Assembly: GCF_029871235.1 (NCBI RefSeq)
Contig: NZ_SSOM01000064.1
Location: 1-52,009 of the forward strand
DNA from: Pseudomonas sp. BN411
GTDB lineage: Bacteria; Pseudomonadota; Gammaproteobacteria; Pseudomonadales; Pseudomonadaceae
DNA: 52,009 bases
Reading direction: 5' to 3'
This document shows, piece by piece, positions 34,688 through 42,932 of the stretch (its first letter is position 1; each line of letters starts with the position of its first letter). The position numbers were made by a program, and so were the translations under genes. Under the pieces are notes generated by a model. The model did not search any database. It saw only the letters and a list, made by a program, of their open reading frames with translations, and was not told the DNA's origin.

Positions 34688-35725
34688 TCAGGAGCCTTGT
34701 ACAGTTTCGGCCTTGCGCAAACGGTCAACGATCCAGCGAAACTGACCGAGAGCTTGATCCGAAGAAGTTGGCACCATATCGGCGTCCGGTTTCAGATTCA
34801 GAACGCGCTGCTGAGCCTCAATCATGACGCGATCCTCTTCAAAGGCCATCCTGGCAGCTTTGAACATCTCGTCAGCCATTTCGTCATTACCGCGGATCGA
34901 ATCTGGCCCCCAAGAGAAGAAGTATCTGGAGGTAGTCTCGGTAATGGCGGTGACGCCTTGACACGTCAAGGATTCAAACAGCGGTTTGTCGGTAGGAGGT
35001 TGATCGCCCAAAAGTGCGGCGGTACCTGGCGGATAGACAGCGTTGTGCATGATCATCACGCCAGGGACATAGAATGTGTAAGCATTCCACATATCAACAG
35101 TGTCACCTGTAACACCACTAATAGTCGGCGGCGCCGGCTGACTTACCACCCAGCGCTCAACTCGAACAGCTCGTTCAAGCCGGGTTACTTTCGGACGTGT
35201 ACGAGCCCAGTCGAGACTCGAACCGAAGCTATTCGGGTGCACATACGAAAGATGCGAGAAGTCCAGCAAGTTGTCGTTGATGTACTGATAATGCGCGAGG
35301 TAGTCGATTTGGCCAGATCGGAATATCCATTTTGGATCGTCAAGCTTGGCCGAGAGCGGGATTAGCGAAGGATCAGCCGATTCAGGATCACCCATCCAGA
35401 TCCAGACCCAACTATGCTGCTCTACAACAGGGAAGCTTCGTACACAGGCTTTCGCAGGAATCGTTTCTTGGCCCGGAACTTCAACACACTTTCCATTCGG
35501 AGCGAACTTGAGGCCGTGGTACATGCAGCGCAGTGCATCACCTTCTACCGAGCCCAGTGATAGCGGCGCGGCGCGGTGGCAGCAACGATCCTGAAGTGCG
35601 ACAACATCCCCTTTGCTATCACGGTAGAGCACGATCGGTTCGTTAATGATGGTTCGACTTACAGGGGTATCACCAGGAACCTCGTAATCCCATGCTGCGA
35701 TGTACCAACAGTTCTTCACGAACAT
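34688..35725 (-). CDS. VanA-like Rieske oxygenase component (second type)
   Basis: 345 residues. Rieske 2Fe-2S motif C48-x-H50 ... C67-x2-H70, mononuclear iron ligands H158 and H163 with D298 (AFEEDR). The vanillate-demethylase/LigX-like group is indicated by the opening MFVKNCWYIAAWDYEVPGD. Such enzymes O-demethylate or hydroxylate aryl substrates, releasing formaldehyde in the first case. It differs clearly from the true VanA at 38821, so it probably handles a larger or differently placed methoxyl. A reductase is not next to it; the VanB-like protein at 41826-42785, under the same operator, is the likely partner. One-mismatch operator 113 bp upstream. Confidence 0.88.
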   Translation of the reverse strand: MFVKNCWYIAAWDYEVPGDTPVSRTIINEPIVLYRDSKGDVVALQDRCCHRAAPLSLGSVEGDALRCMYHGLKFAPNGKCVEVPGQETIPAKACVRSFPVVEQHSWVWIWMGDPESADPSLIPLSAKLDDPKWIFRSGQIDYLAHYQYINDNLLDFSHLSYVHPNSFGSSLDWARTRPKVTRLERAVRVERWVVSQPAPPTISGVTGDTVDMWNAYTFYVPGVMIMHNAVYPPGTAALLGDQPPTDKPLFESLTCQGVTAITETTSRYFFSWGPDSIRGNDEMADEMFKAARMAFEEDRVMIEAQQRVLNLKPDADMVPTSSDQALGQFRWIVDRLRKAETVQGS

Positions 35726-35838
35726 ACTGTTTTCCTCTTCTTATTCTGAAGTCTTGAGAAAGGCCCCTAAGGGTCGCACCCAGATGCGAGAAATGCCTTA
35801 TCCACCTTTATTGTGTGGTAATTGCCTAACTCAAAAAC

Positions 35839-35852
35839 CTATCTTTAGAAAG
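35839..35852. promoter_or_regulatory. One-mismatch operator, Rieske-lactonase unit
   Basis: CTATCTTTAGAAAG (GATAG changed to GAAAG), 113 bp upstream of the Rieske start codon, the usual position. Confidence 0.6.
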
Positions 35853-36349
35853 CCCGGTGTGACGTACTTGATCGCCAAGCTCGGGTCATGCCGAATGAGC
35901 GCGTGCGCCACGTTTTGGCAATACGCGCCTCACCTGTATGATGGAGCGCAGCATCGCGGTATATTTTTAAAATAGCGACTCGGTCCCAGGCGCTGGTTTC
36001 CGCGGATTGACGAGGATGACCGAACAGGACATAAATTCCATCGCCTGCATTTCCAGGTTTAAGCAGGACGCTAGCTACGATCGGGAAGAGTCAGCACGTC
36101 GACTGAATCTATTTACACATTACCCCTTGAACCATCGCAGCACAGCAAGTGACTAGGACTGCCTTGTAGTAAGAGACAGGGAGAGATCCGCCCGCGCGTA
36201 ATTAGCCCAGAAATCCGCTCGCAACATAAAGTACGTAATAGCAAAGCAATTTATTTCGTTGTTGCTTCGTAGCTAGTCATCCGGCGCTCCATCAGGAGAG
36301 ACGTAACGCCGAATAACTACACCTTTCTGCATTCCCTATCTTTTCTCTC
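35853..36349. other. Gene-free stretch between two operators
   Basis: About 500 bp with no frame I can defend. A 24-codon minus-strand frame from the ATG near 36227 begins MLRADFWANYARADLSL but has no usable ribosome site. The stretch may be the remains of a gene once served by the operator at 36350. Confidence 0.35.
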
Positions 36350-36363
36350 CTATCGAAAGATAG
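36350..36363. promoter_or_regulatory. Orphan CTATC-N4-GATAG operator
   Basis: CTATCGAAAGATAG, perfect and identical to the site at 3793, with extra half-sites CTATC at 36336-36340 and GATAG at 36365-36369. The nearest downstream start on either strand is the Rieske gene 625 bp away, so no intact gene is at the usual distance. Confidence 0.6.
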
Positions 36364-36375
36364 AGATAGTGGTCG

Positions 36376-36396
36376 CCTGTCTTTTTCTGTGACAGG
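36376..36396 (-). terminator. Hairpin past the flavin monooxygenase stop
   Basis: CCTGTC ... GACAGG stem with a nine-base loop, 7 bp beyond the stop codon; a weak terminator. Confidence 0.4.
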
Positions 36397-36402
36397 CCGC
36401 CA

Positions 36403-37680
36403 CTAACCAGCCCTCTCGATGGTCACGCCTCCGTGACCGCTCACGATCCCACCGTTGTTGCGCAGATCCTCTGCTACATAGGATTGCCGCCAATCTTCAC
36501 GGTACGGACGGCCAGCGAGATCAAAGGTGGAAAGCATCGCTTTGCGCTTGTATTCCAAATTTCCGAGCATCGCGAAGAAGCCTGCCTCGTCCGCCTGGCG
36601 CTTGGCCGGCTCGCGCTCCTGCATTCGGCGCTTCAGCTCAATGGCAGTAGGACTGGCGATCTCAACGAAGCAGCGGCGACGTTCGTATGCATACCAATCC
36701 AGCGCGTCGTCCGCAGCCTGGTTATTGAACTGAGCGGACAGGGATTTGATAAGCAACGACGCATCCTGCACCCCGGAAGTGAGTCCCAGGCCACCAATTG
36801 GGTTGGTCGCGTGAGCCGCATCACCGGCTAGCAGCACCCTTCCGCTTCGATAGGTTTCAGCTGAACGCTGATGCACCCGATATGAGTTAGCCAGCACCAA
36901 CTCGTATGGCTCACTGGGATCAGGCAGGATTCGCTTGAAGCGCTCAGTGATACGAGCAACACGCTGCTCTTCAGTCAGCTCCGTGCTTTCGCCGTAGGCA
37001 ACACGCCACAAACCGTCATTATTGATCTTTGCGACAACGCGCCAATCATCGGGATCGGCCACCATGTTGTTGTCGGCATAGTCGAACTTCTCGAAGTCGT
37101 AGATGAGGTTCGTCGCCATGAAGACCTCATCCCAAGTGAAGCCCTCGAACTGAACCCCCATGGCCTTGCGGACAGCGGAACCGGCGCCGTCGCATCCGAT
37201 CAGCCAATCAGCGTCCAGGTATTCTTCGCAACCATCGCGCTCCAGCTGCAATTGCACTTTGTCGTCGGATTGGGTGTATCCCTGAAAAGCTGTCGCCCAC
37301 TGGATCGTCGCATTCGGCAGAGCTTTCAGCCGCTCAAGGAGCAAGTCCGCGAGCTCATCCTGGCCGAAATGAAGGATGTACGAGTAGGGGGTGATTCCCT
37401 CCAGATCGTGAAAATCAAGCCCACCCTTTTGCCCAGACAACAGGAAGTGTTGAGTGAATCGGTAGCCAAAGGCGCCAATGCGCTTCGCGTCTTCCAATAC
37501 CCCGACGTCATCGAGAACCTTCAGCGTGGAGGGCAAATAGACCATTGCCCGTGGAGATCGAAGAACCCCCTCCCCTTTGTCGATTACGGTGACTTCGGCT
37601 CCGGCCTGCGCTAGCCCCAATGCAATCAACAATCCAGTAGGACCAGCACCAACCACGACGACCTTGTTACCGGCAGCCAT
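36403..37680 (-). CDS. Class A FAD-dependent aromatic monooxygenase
   Basis: 425 residues from the ATG at 37680 (AGGAGG 4-5 bases upstream). GAGPTG FAD fingerprint at 11-16, the DG motif (LIGCDGAGSAVRKAMG) and the GD motif (LLAGDAAHATNPIGGLGLTS) identify the p-hydroxybenzoate-hydroxylase fold. Relatives include phenol, resorcinol, PcpB-type and decarboxylating 4-hydroxybenzoate 1-hydroxylases. Because hydroquinone-type ring cleavage is encoded nearby, hydroxylation or oxidative decarboxylation to a (methoxy)hydroquinone is an attractive role, by inference only. Single gene. It has a perfect operator 102 bp upstream and two VanR-like sites further upstream, suggesting dual control by the substrate regulon and by vanillate. 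Confidence 0.87.
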   Translation of the reverse strand: MAAGNKVVVVGAGPTGLLIALGLAQAGAEVTVIDKGEGVLRSPRAMVYLPSTLKVLDDVGVLEDAKRIGAFGYRFTQHFLLSGQKGGLDFHDLEGITPYSYILHFGQDELADLLLERLKALPNATIQWATAFQGYTQSDDKVQLQLERDGCEEYLDADWLIGCDGAGSAVRKAMGVQFEGFTWDEVFMATNLIYDFEKFDYADNNMVADPDDWRVVAKINNDGLWRVAYGESTELTEEQRVARITERFKRILPDPSEPYELVLANSYRVHQRSAETYRSGRVLLAGDAAHATNPIGGLGLTSGVQDASLLIKSLSAQFNNQAADDALDWYAYERRRCFVEIASPTAIELKRRMQEREPAKRQADEAGFFAMLGNLEYKRKAMLSTFDLAGRPYREDWRQSYVAEDLRNNGGIVSGHGGVTIERAG

Positions 37681-37782
37681 CTCAACCTCCTGAGATCTTT
37701 TTGTTATTGCCCGCAGAACCATGAAATACGGTCGTGTCGGGCGGGAGGTTGTCAGTTAGAAGCGCAAGAGAGTGCGATACAC

Positions 37783-37796
37783 CTATCAAAAGATAG
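37783..37796. promoter_or_regulatory. CTATC-N4-GATAG operator, flavin monooxygenase
   Basis: CTATCAAAAGATAG, 102 bp upstream of the flavin monooxygenase start, identical to the DUF1302 operator at 17241. Confidence 0.7.
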
Positions 37797-37927
37797 CGAG
37801 GGGATCGGGACGGAGCCGAGCGCTGACAGCGGAAGGGGAAGGGGAAGGGGAACATCTCACGGGAAGCCTGGTGCTCGGGTAACCTGAATGCACGCTGGCC
37901 ACTCCTCCCGCACAGGCCCTGAGAAGC

Positions 37928-37939
37928 TTTGGATCCGAT
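37928..37939. promoter_or_regulatory. VanR-like operator, distal copy 1
   Basis: TTTGGATCCGAT, 10 of 12 positions of the perfect palindrome ATTGGATCCAAT found before vanA. It lies between vanR and the flavin monooxygenase. Confidence 0.45.
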
Positions 37940-37961
37940 AGCGAAGCGGCATCAGCGCAAT

Positions 37962-37973
37962 ATTGGATCCACT
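37962..37973. promoter_or_regulatory. VanR-like operator, distal copy 2
   Basis: ATTGGATCCACT, 11 of 12 positions of ATTGGATCCAAT, 34 bp from copy 1 and 8 bp from the vanR stop codon. Confidence 0.5.
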
Positions 37974-37980
37974 ATACCGC

Positions 37981-38691
37981 TTAGCCCTGTATGACGCGCA
38001 GCCCTGGTCTTGACGACTGCTTGGTGGCAAATAGCTCTGCATAGCCCAAAGTAGCATTGGCGTGCTCCTTCATGATTCCCTCCGCCCTAGCGCCTGCGCC
38101 ATGGATCAACGCGTCGTACACGGCGTGATGCTGCATATGGGCAAAATTAAATCGGCGGTATTCCCGCGCCATGTCATTACGGTCCACAGCTAGCGCGGTG
38201 ACGGACGCGAACGGAAGGTGGTTGTTGCGCATCAGGGCCATCTCGATGGCGGGATTCCCGCTGGCCTCAATGATCAGACTGTGGAAGCGCATATTCAGAT
38301 CCTGATAAGCCTCCAGGTCATCGTCAGTGACGAATCCCTTCGCAAATAACAGATCCCCTTCTTCCAGGCATTGCTGAAGACCCCGCAGGCACTCCTCGGA
38401 CAAGCCTCGCTCAGCGGCCTGCCTGGCCGCCAAACCTTCCAGCACCCCCCTGACCTCAACCGCCCCCGCAATTTCCTCGGGACTAACCCCCCTGACCAGA
38501 TAGCCCCGGGCGCCGGCCCGACTCAACAGGCCCTCCTGCTCCAACGTGCGAAAAGCAATACGAACCGGCGTCCTTGAGACCCCAAGCGCCTCAGCAGTGG
38601 GTATTTCAGCCAGCCTTTCGCCAGCCGCGAGTTCGCCAGAAGCGATCATTTTTCGAAGGGTCACGAGGACATGCTGCCCGGGCTTGCTCAT
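37981..38691 (-). CDS. vanR: VanR, GntR/FCD-family repressor of vanAB
   Basis: 236 residues from the ATG at 38691 (GGGAG 6 bases upstream). N-terminal GntR winged helix (ASGELAAGERLAEIPTAEAL, then GVSRTPVRIAFRTLEQEGLL) and a C-terminal FCD helical effector domain. It is divergent from vanAB, as in other pseudomonads, and resembles known VanR. It is expected to repress vanAB until vanillate binds. The palindromes at 38779 (perfect) and 38726 (10 of 12) sit in the shared promoter region. Further copies past its stop codon point to an additional target, the flavin monooxygenase. Confidence 0.9.
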   Translation of the reverse strand: MSKPGQHVLVTLRKMIASGELAAGERLAEIPTAEALGVSRTPVRIAFRTLEQEGLLSRAGARGYLVRGVSPEEIAGAVEVRGVLEGLAARQAAERGLSEECLRGLQQCLEEGDLLFAKGFVTDDDLEAYQDLNMRFHSLIIEASGNPAIEMALMRNNHLPFASVTALAVDRNDMAREYRRFNFAHMQHHAVYDALIHGAGARAEGIMKEHANATLGYAELFATKQSSRPGLRVIQG

Positions 38692-38725
38692 CTTCAACTC
38701 CCAAAAAAGGACTACGCACCTGCGT

Positions 38726-38737
38726 ATTGGATTCAAA
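38726..38737. promoter_or_regulatory. VanR operator, vanR-proximal
   Basis: ATTGGATTCAAA, 10 of 12 positions of the consensus, 34 bp upstream of the vanR start; probably autoregulation. Confidence 0.5.
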
Positions 38738-38778
38738 AATCCCGATTGACATCTTACCTCGGCGTGTGAGCAAACTAA

Positions 38779-38790
38779 ATTGGATCCAAT
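38779..38790. promoter_or_regulatory. VanR operator, vanA-proximal
   Basis: ATTGGATCCAAT, a perfect 12-bp palindrome 30 bp upstream of the vanA start, where repressor binding would block the promoter or early transcript. Confidence 0.7.
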
Positions 38791-38820
38791 AACAACAATC
38801 CCGTCTGGGAGGAGTCAATC

Positions 38821-39861
38821 ATGTTCCTGAAGAACGCCTGGTACGTTGCGTGCACACCCGATGAGATCGCCGACAAGCCACTGGGGCGGCAGATTTGTGG
38901 CGAGAAGATCGCCTTTTACCGTGGTGCCGAAGGAAAGGTCCACGCCGTAGAGGATTTCTGTCCCCACCGCGGCGCCCCGCTTTCGCTTGGTTTCGTAAGG
39001 GACGGACAGCTCGTTTGCGGTTATCACGGCCTGGTAATGGGCTGCGATGGAAAGACCGTCTCGATGCCCGGCCAACGAGTGCAAGGCTTCCCTTGCATCC
39101 GCTCCTTCCCGGTAGTCGAGCGGTACGGCTTCATCTGGATCTGGCCAGGCGACGCCACCCTTGCCGATGCCAATGAGATCCACCACCTCGAATGGGCTGA
39201 AAGCCCCGACTGGGCTTACGGCGGTGGCCTGTACCACATCCAATGCGACTATCGACTGATGATTGACAACCTGATGGACCTGACGCACGAAACGTACGTG
39301 CACGCGTCAAGCATTGGCCAGAAGGAGATCGACGAAGCTCCGGTTGCCACTCATTCCGAAGGCGACACCGTCATCACTTCGCGGTACATGAGCAACATCA
39401 TGGCCCCACCCTTCTGGCAGGCGGCGCTCCGCGGCAACAACCTTCCGGACGATCAGCTCGTTGACCGCTGGCAAATTTGCCGTTTCACCCCTCCCAGCCA
39501 TGTGCTGATCGATGTTGGCGTGGCGCTGGCAGGCAATGGTGGAATCAATGCGCCCGCGAATCTCAAGGCCAACAGCATCGTGGTCGATTTCATTACACCG
39601 GAGACAGAAACGTCGATCTGGTACTTCTGGGGAATGGCCCGGAACTTCCAAGCCCAGGACCAAGCACTCACGGAACGCATCCAGGAGGGCCAAGGGAAGA
39701 TCTTCGCCGAAGACCTCGAGATTCTTGAGCAACAGCAACGCAACCTGCTGGCTTACCCCGAACGCAAGCTGCTCAAGCTGAACATCGACGCAGGTGGCGT
39801 CCAATCCCGTCGCATCCTTGATCGACTCATTGCTCGTGAAAGCACCACGGAGGTCATGTGA
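38821..39861 (+). CDS. vanA: Vanillate O-demethylase oxygenase VanA
   Basis: 346 residues, collinear with Pseudomonas VanA over the whole length (NAWYVACTPDEIADKPLGRQ at the start, CDYRLMIDNLMDLTHETYVH in the middle, LLKLNIDAGGVQSRR at the end). Rieske ligands C47, H49, C66, H69; iron ligands H156 and H161. With VanB it converts vanillate to protocatechuate and formaldehyde using NADH and O2. A GGGAGGAG ribosome site precedes the ATG. It overlaps vanB by TGATG coupling. No CTATC-N4-GATAG site precedes it, so it seems controlled by VanR alone. The formaldehyde can be handled by FrmA and FdhA encoded downstream. Confidence 0.96.
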   Translation: MFLKNAWYVACTPDEIADKPLGRQICGEKIAFYRGAEGKVHAVEDFCPHRGAPLSLGFVRDGQLVCGYHGLVMGCDGKTVSMPGQRVQGFPCIRSFPVVERYGFIWIWPGDATLADANEIHHLEWAESPDWAYGGGLYHIQCDYRLMIDNLMDLTHETYVHASSIGQKEIDEAPVATHSEGDTVITSRYMSNIMAPPFWQAALRGNNLPDDQLVDRWQICRFTPPSHVLIDVGVALAGNGGINAPANLKANSIVVDFITPETETSIWYFWGMARNFQAQDQALTERIQEGQGKIFAEDLEILEQQQRNLLAYPERKLLKLNIDAGGVQSRRILDRLIARESTTEVM

Positions 39862-40814
39862 TGGAAGTAGTCGTCACTGCAATCGCAGTCGAAGCGGAAG
39901 GCATCAAAAGCTTCGAATTCCGCAGGGCCGATGGTGCGCATTTACCCGCATTCAGCGCCGGATCTCACATCGACGTGCGCACCCCCGATGGTCACCAACG
40001 CCAGTACTCGCTCTGCAACTCACAGGATGAGCGAGACCGCTACCTCGTCGGGGTGCTGAAGGAACCGAACTCACGGGGTGGCTCCAAGTCGATGCATGAG
40101 CAATTGGAGGTCGGCGCCCGGGTCGAAATTAGCGAGCCGAAGAACCTGTTTCCACTCCACAACGCGACCAAGCGGAGTCTGCTGTTCGCCGGCGGCATCG
40201 GCATAACCCCGATCCTCTGTATGGCGGAGCGCCTAGCAACAATTGGCGCCGACTTTGAGCTGCACTATTGCTCACGCTCTGACGACCGAGCGGCGTTTGT
40301 CGACCGCATCAAGTCATCGTCCTTTGCAAGTCGCGTGCATTTTCATTTCGACACCGGCCCCGAAGAGCAGAAGCTGCAGGCCAGCGTCGTCCTCGGCGAG
40401 CCAGGAGATGGCGTTCATCTATACGTCTGCGGCCCTGGCGGATTCATGGACTTCATTCTCAACACCGCGCGGGACAGCGAATGGAGCGAAGACCACCTCC
40501 ATCGGGAATACTTTGCTGCCCAACCAGCGTCCGCGCCAGGTGCGGATCAGGCATTCGAAGTCCAGGTCAGCAGCACCGGTGAGGTGTATACCGTTCCGGC
40601 AGAAATGAATGTTGTCCAAGCCCTGGCAGAGCATGGAATCGATATCCCCTATTCTTGCGAACAAGGCATCTGCGGTACCTGCACTACACGCGTACTAGGT
40701 GGCGAGCCGGATCATCGCGATATGTTCCTCTCCGCGGAGGAGAAGGCAGCGAACGACCAGTTCATGCCTTGCTGCTCTCGAGCCAAAAGCTCCCGCCTCA
40801 TCCTAGATCTTTGA
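39861..40814 (+). CDS. vanB: Vanillate O-demethylase reductase VanB
   Basis: 317 residues from the ATG overlapping the vanA stop. The order is FMN-binding FNR-type domain (RQYSLCNS), NAD domain (FAGGIGITPILCM), and C-terminal plant-type 2Fe-2S ferredoxin (CEQGICGTCTTRVLGGEPDH). It passes electrons from NADH to VanA. The following terminator closes the vanAB operon. Confidence 0.95.
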   Translation: MEVVVTAIAVEAEGIKSFEFRRADGAHLPAFSAGSHIDVRTPDGHQRQYSLCNSQDERDRYLVGVLKEPNSRGGSKSMHEQLEVGARVEISEPKNLFPLHNATKRSLLFAGGIGITPILCMAERLATIGADFELHYCSRSDDRAAFVDRIKSSSFASRVHFHFDTGPEEQKLQASVVLGEPGDGVHLYVCGPGGFMDFILNTARDSEWSEDHLHREYFAAQPASAPGADQAFEVQVSSTGEVYTVPAEMNVVQALAEHGIDIPYSCEQGICGTCTTRVLGGEPDHRDMFLSAEEKAANDQFMPCCSRAKSSRLILDL

Positions 40815-40828
40815 TCCTCTCTGCCCAT

Positions 40829-40860
40829 GCTCAAACCGGCTTCATTGGGCCGGTTTGAGC
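40829..40860 (+). terminator. vanAB terminator
   Basis: CTCAAACCGGC ... GCCGGTTTGAG, a long near-perfect stem, 14 bp past the vanB stop. Confidence 0.75.
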
Positions 40861-40900
40861 CCATCCCCTTACCCTCTCCGAGTAGTTAGTCGAGATCAGG

Positions 40901-40914
40901 CTATCCAAGGATAG
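40901..40914. promoter_or_regulatory. CTATC-N4-GATAG operator, hydrolase-reductase unit
   Basis: CTATCCAAGGATAG, 64 bp upstream of the hydrolase start; the plus-strand operons show a shorter spacing (61-76) than most minus-strand ones. Confidence 0.7.
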
Positions 40915-40978
40915 GTGTCCTAACACACAGCTCCCTTCATCGTGTATCTGCCAATAACAATAGTGCAGGAGTGCTTCG

Positions 40979-41803
40979 ATGAATTCGATGACGTGGGGCG
41001 ATGCCCGTGTGGACCATTCCGGTTTCCAACGAGACGAGTTCGTTGTCGAAGGAACTCGGACTATTGTCTACAGCGCTGGTCAGGGAGAACCGCTCGTGTT
41101 CTTTCATGGTGCCGGCACCTGGCACGGCATCGACTTTGCCCGCGCATGGATCGATCGTTTTCGCGTTATCCTGCCCTATCACCCCGGTTTCGGTGAGTCA
41201 GATGATAGTGAGTCAGCCAGTAACTTCCATGGCTACATAGATCACTACCGAAACTTATTCTCCCTGATGAATCTAAGTCGATTTCATCTCGTCGGCTTTT
41301 CCCTCGGCGGCCGACTGGCCGCTGAGTACGCAGCCGAAAACACTGAGCAAATTACGAAACTGGCTCTAATTGCTCCAGCTGGTCTCGAAGTGCAAAACAT
41401 CTCGCTTCCGGACCTTCGCGAAGTAAAGCCGGAAGAATTCCCTGCCTACATGGTGAACGATCTCTCCACGCTCAAGCGTTACCTTCCTGACGGCTTCGAT
41501 CCGCAGTTCATAAAGATGAGAGAAAGAGAGACGTCGTCGACAATGCGACTGCTTTCGGATGGGTTCAACAACTTATCAATGCCTGAGCTACTCCAGAAGC
41601 TGAGCATGCCCTCCCTAATTGCATGGGGACAGGAAGATCGGCTTCTTCCAGCCCCCCTCGCTGTGCACTGGCATAAACACCTACCTAATGCACAAATCCA
41701 ATTCTTTGCAGATGCAGGGCATCTAGTTCTGGACGAGTCCGTCGTTGCCAGGGAAGCAGTTGCGAAGTTTCTTTCAGCCACACCGAACAAGAACGAGCAG
41801 TAA
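40979..41803 (+). CDS. Alpha/beta-fold hydrolase, C-C bond hydrolase or esterase type
   Basis: 274 residues, CAGGAG ribosome site. Oxyanion HGAG (FFHGAGTWHG), nucleophile in GFSLGG, acid in GQEDRLLP and histidine in DAGHLVLDE: a complete triad in the order and proportions of meta-cleavage product hydrolases and related beta-ketolases. It could hydrolyse a ring-fission product or a beta-diketone-like linker. Forms a two-gene unit with the VanB-like reductase 22 bp downstream, under a perfect operator. Confidence 0.85.
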   Translation: MNSMTWGDARVDHSGFQRDEFVVEGTRTIVYSAGQGEPLVFFHGAGTWHGIDFARAWIDRFRVILPYHPGFGESDDSESASNFHGYIDHYRNLFSLMNLSRFHLVGFSLGGRLAAEYAAENTEQITKLALIAPAGLEVQNISLPDLREVKPEEFPAYMVNDLSTLKRYLPDGFDPQFIKMRERETSSTMRLLSDGFNNLSMPELLQKLSMPSLIAWGQEDRLLPAPLAVHWHKHLPNAQIQFFADAGHLVLDESVVAREAVAKFLSATPNKNEQ

Positions 41804-41825
41804 GCCTGCTTGCTAGGAGTACCCC

Positions 41826-42785
41826 ATGTCTGCCGAATTTCTAGATCTGATAATTTCCGCCATTAGATCGGAAGCTAAAGACACTCTTTCGTTTGAACTT
41901 AAGTGCGCGGACGGAAAAGAACTTCCCGAATTCTCACCAGGTGCCCATCTCGAAGTTCACCTCTCTAATAGCCTGATTCGTCACTATTCGTTGTTCAACG
42001 ACTCGACTGAGCGCAAGCGATATCAAGTAGCGGTGAGCCTTGCCCCCGAGAGCCGGGGCGGCTCTAGCTTCCTTCACGGCGGCCTCAAGGTTGGGCAAAC
42101 CCTGCGAGTCCGGCCTCCGCGCAACAATTTCCCGCTAGTCGCTGACGCTGAACACTACAACTTCATTGCCGGCGGGATCGGGATCACCCCGATGCTTTCC
42201 ATGGTTCGCTGGTGTGAACGTCAAGGTAAGAATTGGCACTTGCACTATCTCGCCCGCACGAAATTGAGAGCCGCATTTTACGAAGAGCTTCTGGGCTTCG
42301 ACAGAGAGAAAGTCACATTCCATTTCTTAGACGATAGTAACGGAACCCAATTTGATGTCGAATCGGCAATCTCACAGATGCGCTCCGATAGCCACATCTA
42401 TTGCTGCGGACCTATGCCGCTCATGCAACGCGTTGAGCAGGCCGCTTCAACTCGCCCTTCTGATCACGTTCACTTTGAATGGTTTAGTGCTCGACCAAAG
42501 GACGAATCAGAAGTCAACGATGGGTTCAAACTTATTATCAAGAGTACCGGACAGGAATACCTAGTTCCCGCGGACAAAACCATTCTGGATGTCCTCGAAG
42601 AAAATGACTACATGATCCCTTACTCCTGCCGCGAAGGCATCTGCGGCAGTTGCGAGGCAACAGTTGTATGCGGAACACCGGACCATCGAGACACTGTGCT
42701 TTCGGACGAAGCAAAAGCAGCAGGAAAAACCATGCTGGTTTGCGTTTCGCGCTCTAAAACACCTGTTCTTGAACTGGATATCTAA
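41826..42785 (+). CDS. VanB-like Rieske oxygenase reductase (second type)
   Basis: 319 residues: RHYSLFND (flavin), AGGIGITPMLSM (NAD) and a C-terminal ferredoxin with CREGICGSCEATVVCGTPDH cysteines. Similar to but clearly distinct from VanB. No oxygenase gene is beside it, so it most likely serves the Rieske oxygenase at 34688-35725, which shares the operator type. It might also feed the P450. Ribosome site AGGAG 7 bases before the ATG. Confidence 0.9.
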   Translation: MSAEFLDLIISAIRSEAKDTLSFELKCADGKELPEFSPGAHLEVHLSNSLIRHYSLFNDSTERKRYQVAVSLAPESRGGSSFLHGGLKVGQTLRVRPPRNNFPLVADAEHYNFIAGGIGITPMLSMVRWCERQGKNWHLHYLARTKLRAAFYEELLGFDREKVTFHFLDDSNGTQFDVESAISQMRSDSHIYCCGPMPLMQRVEQAASTRPSDHVHFEWFSARPKDESEVNDGFKLIIKSTGQEYLVPADKTILDVLEENDYMIPYSCREGICGSCEATVVCGTPDHRDTVLSDEAKAAGKTMLVCVSRSKTPVLELDI

Positions 42786-42842
42786 CAGCAGTAGTGCACA
42801 GCATCGTCGATGCATCCATGAAAGCGAAATAAAACTTCAAAT

Positions 42843-42856
42843 CTATCTTTCGATAG
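42843..42856. promoter_or_regulatory. CTATC-N4-GATAG operator, maleylacetate reductase operon
   Basis: CTATCTTTCGATAG, 76 bp upstream of the maleylacetate reductase start. Confidence 0.72.
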
Positions 42857-42932
42857 ATGACCTGTGCGGTCCTACAAGTATTTTTACTGATGTGCTGCAG
42901 CAATATTAATAAGAGGTCAGTGAGGAGATCCG

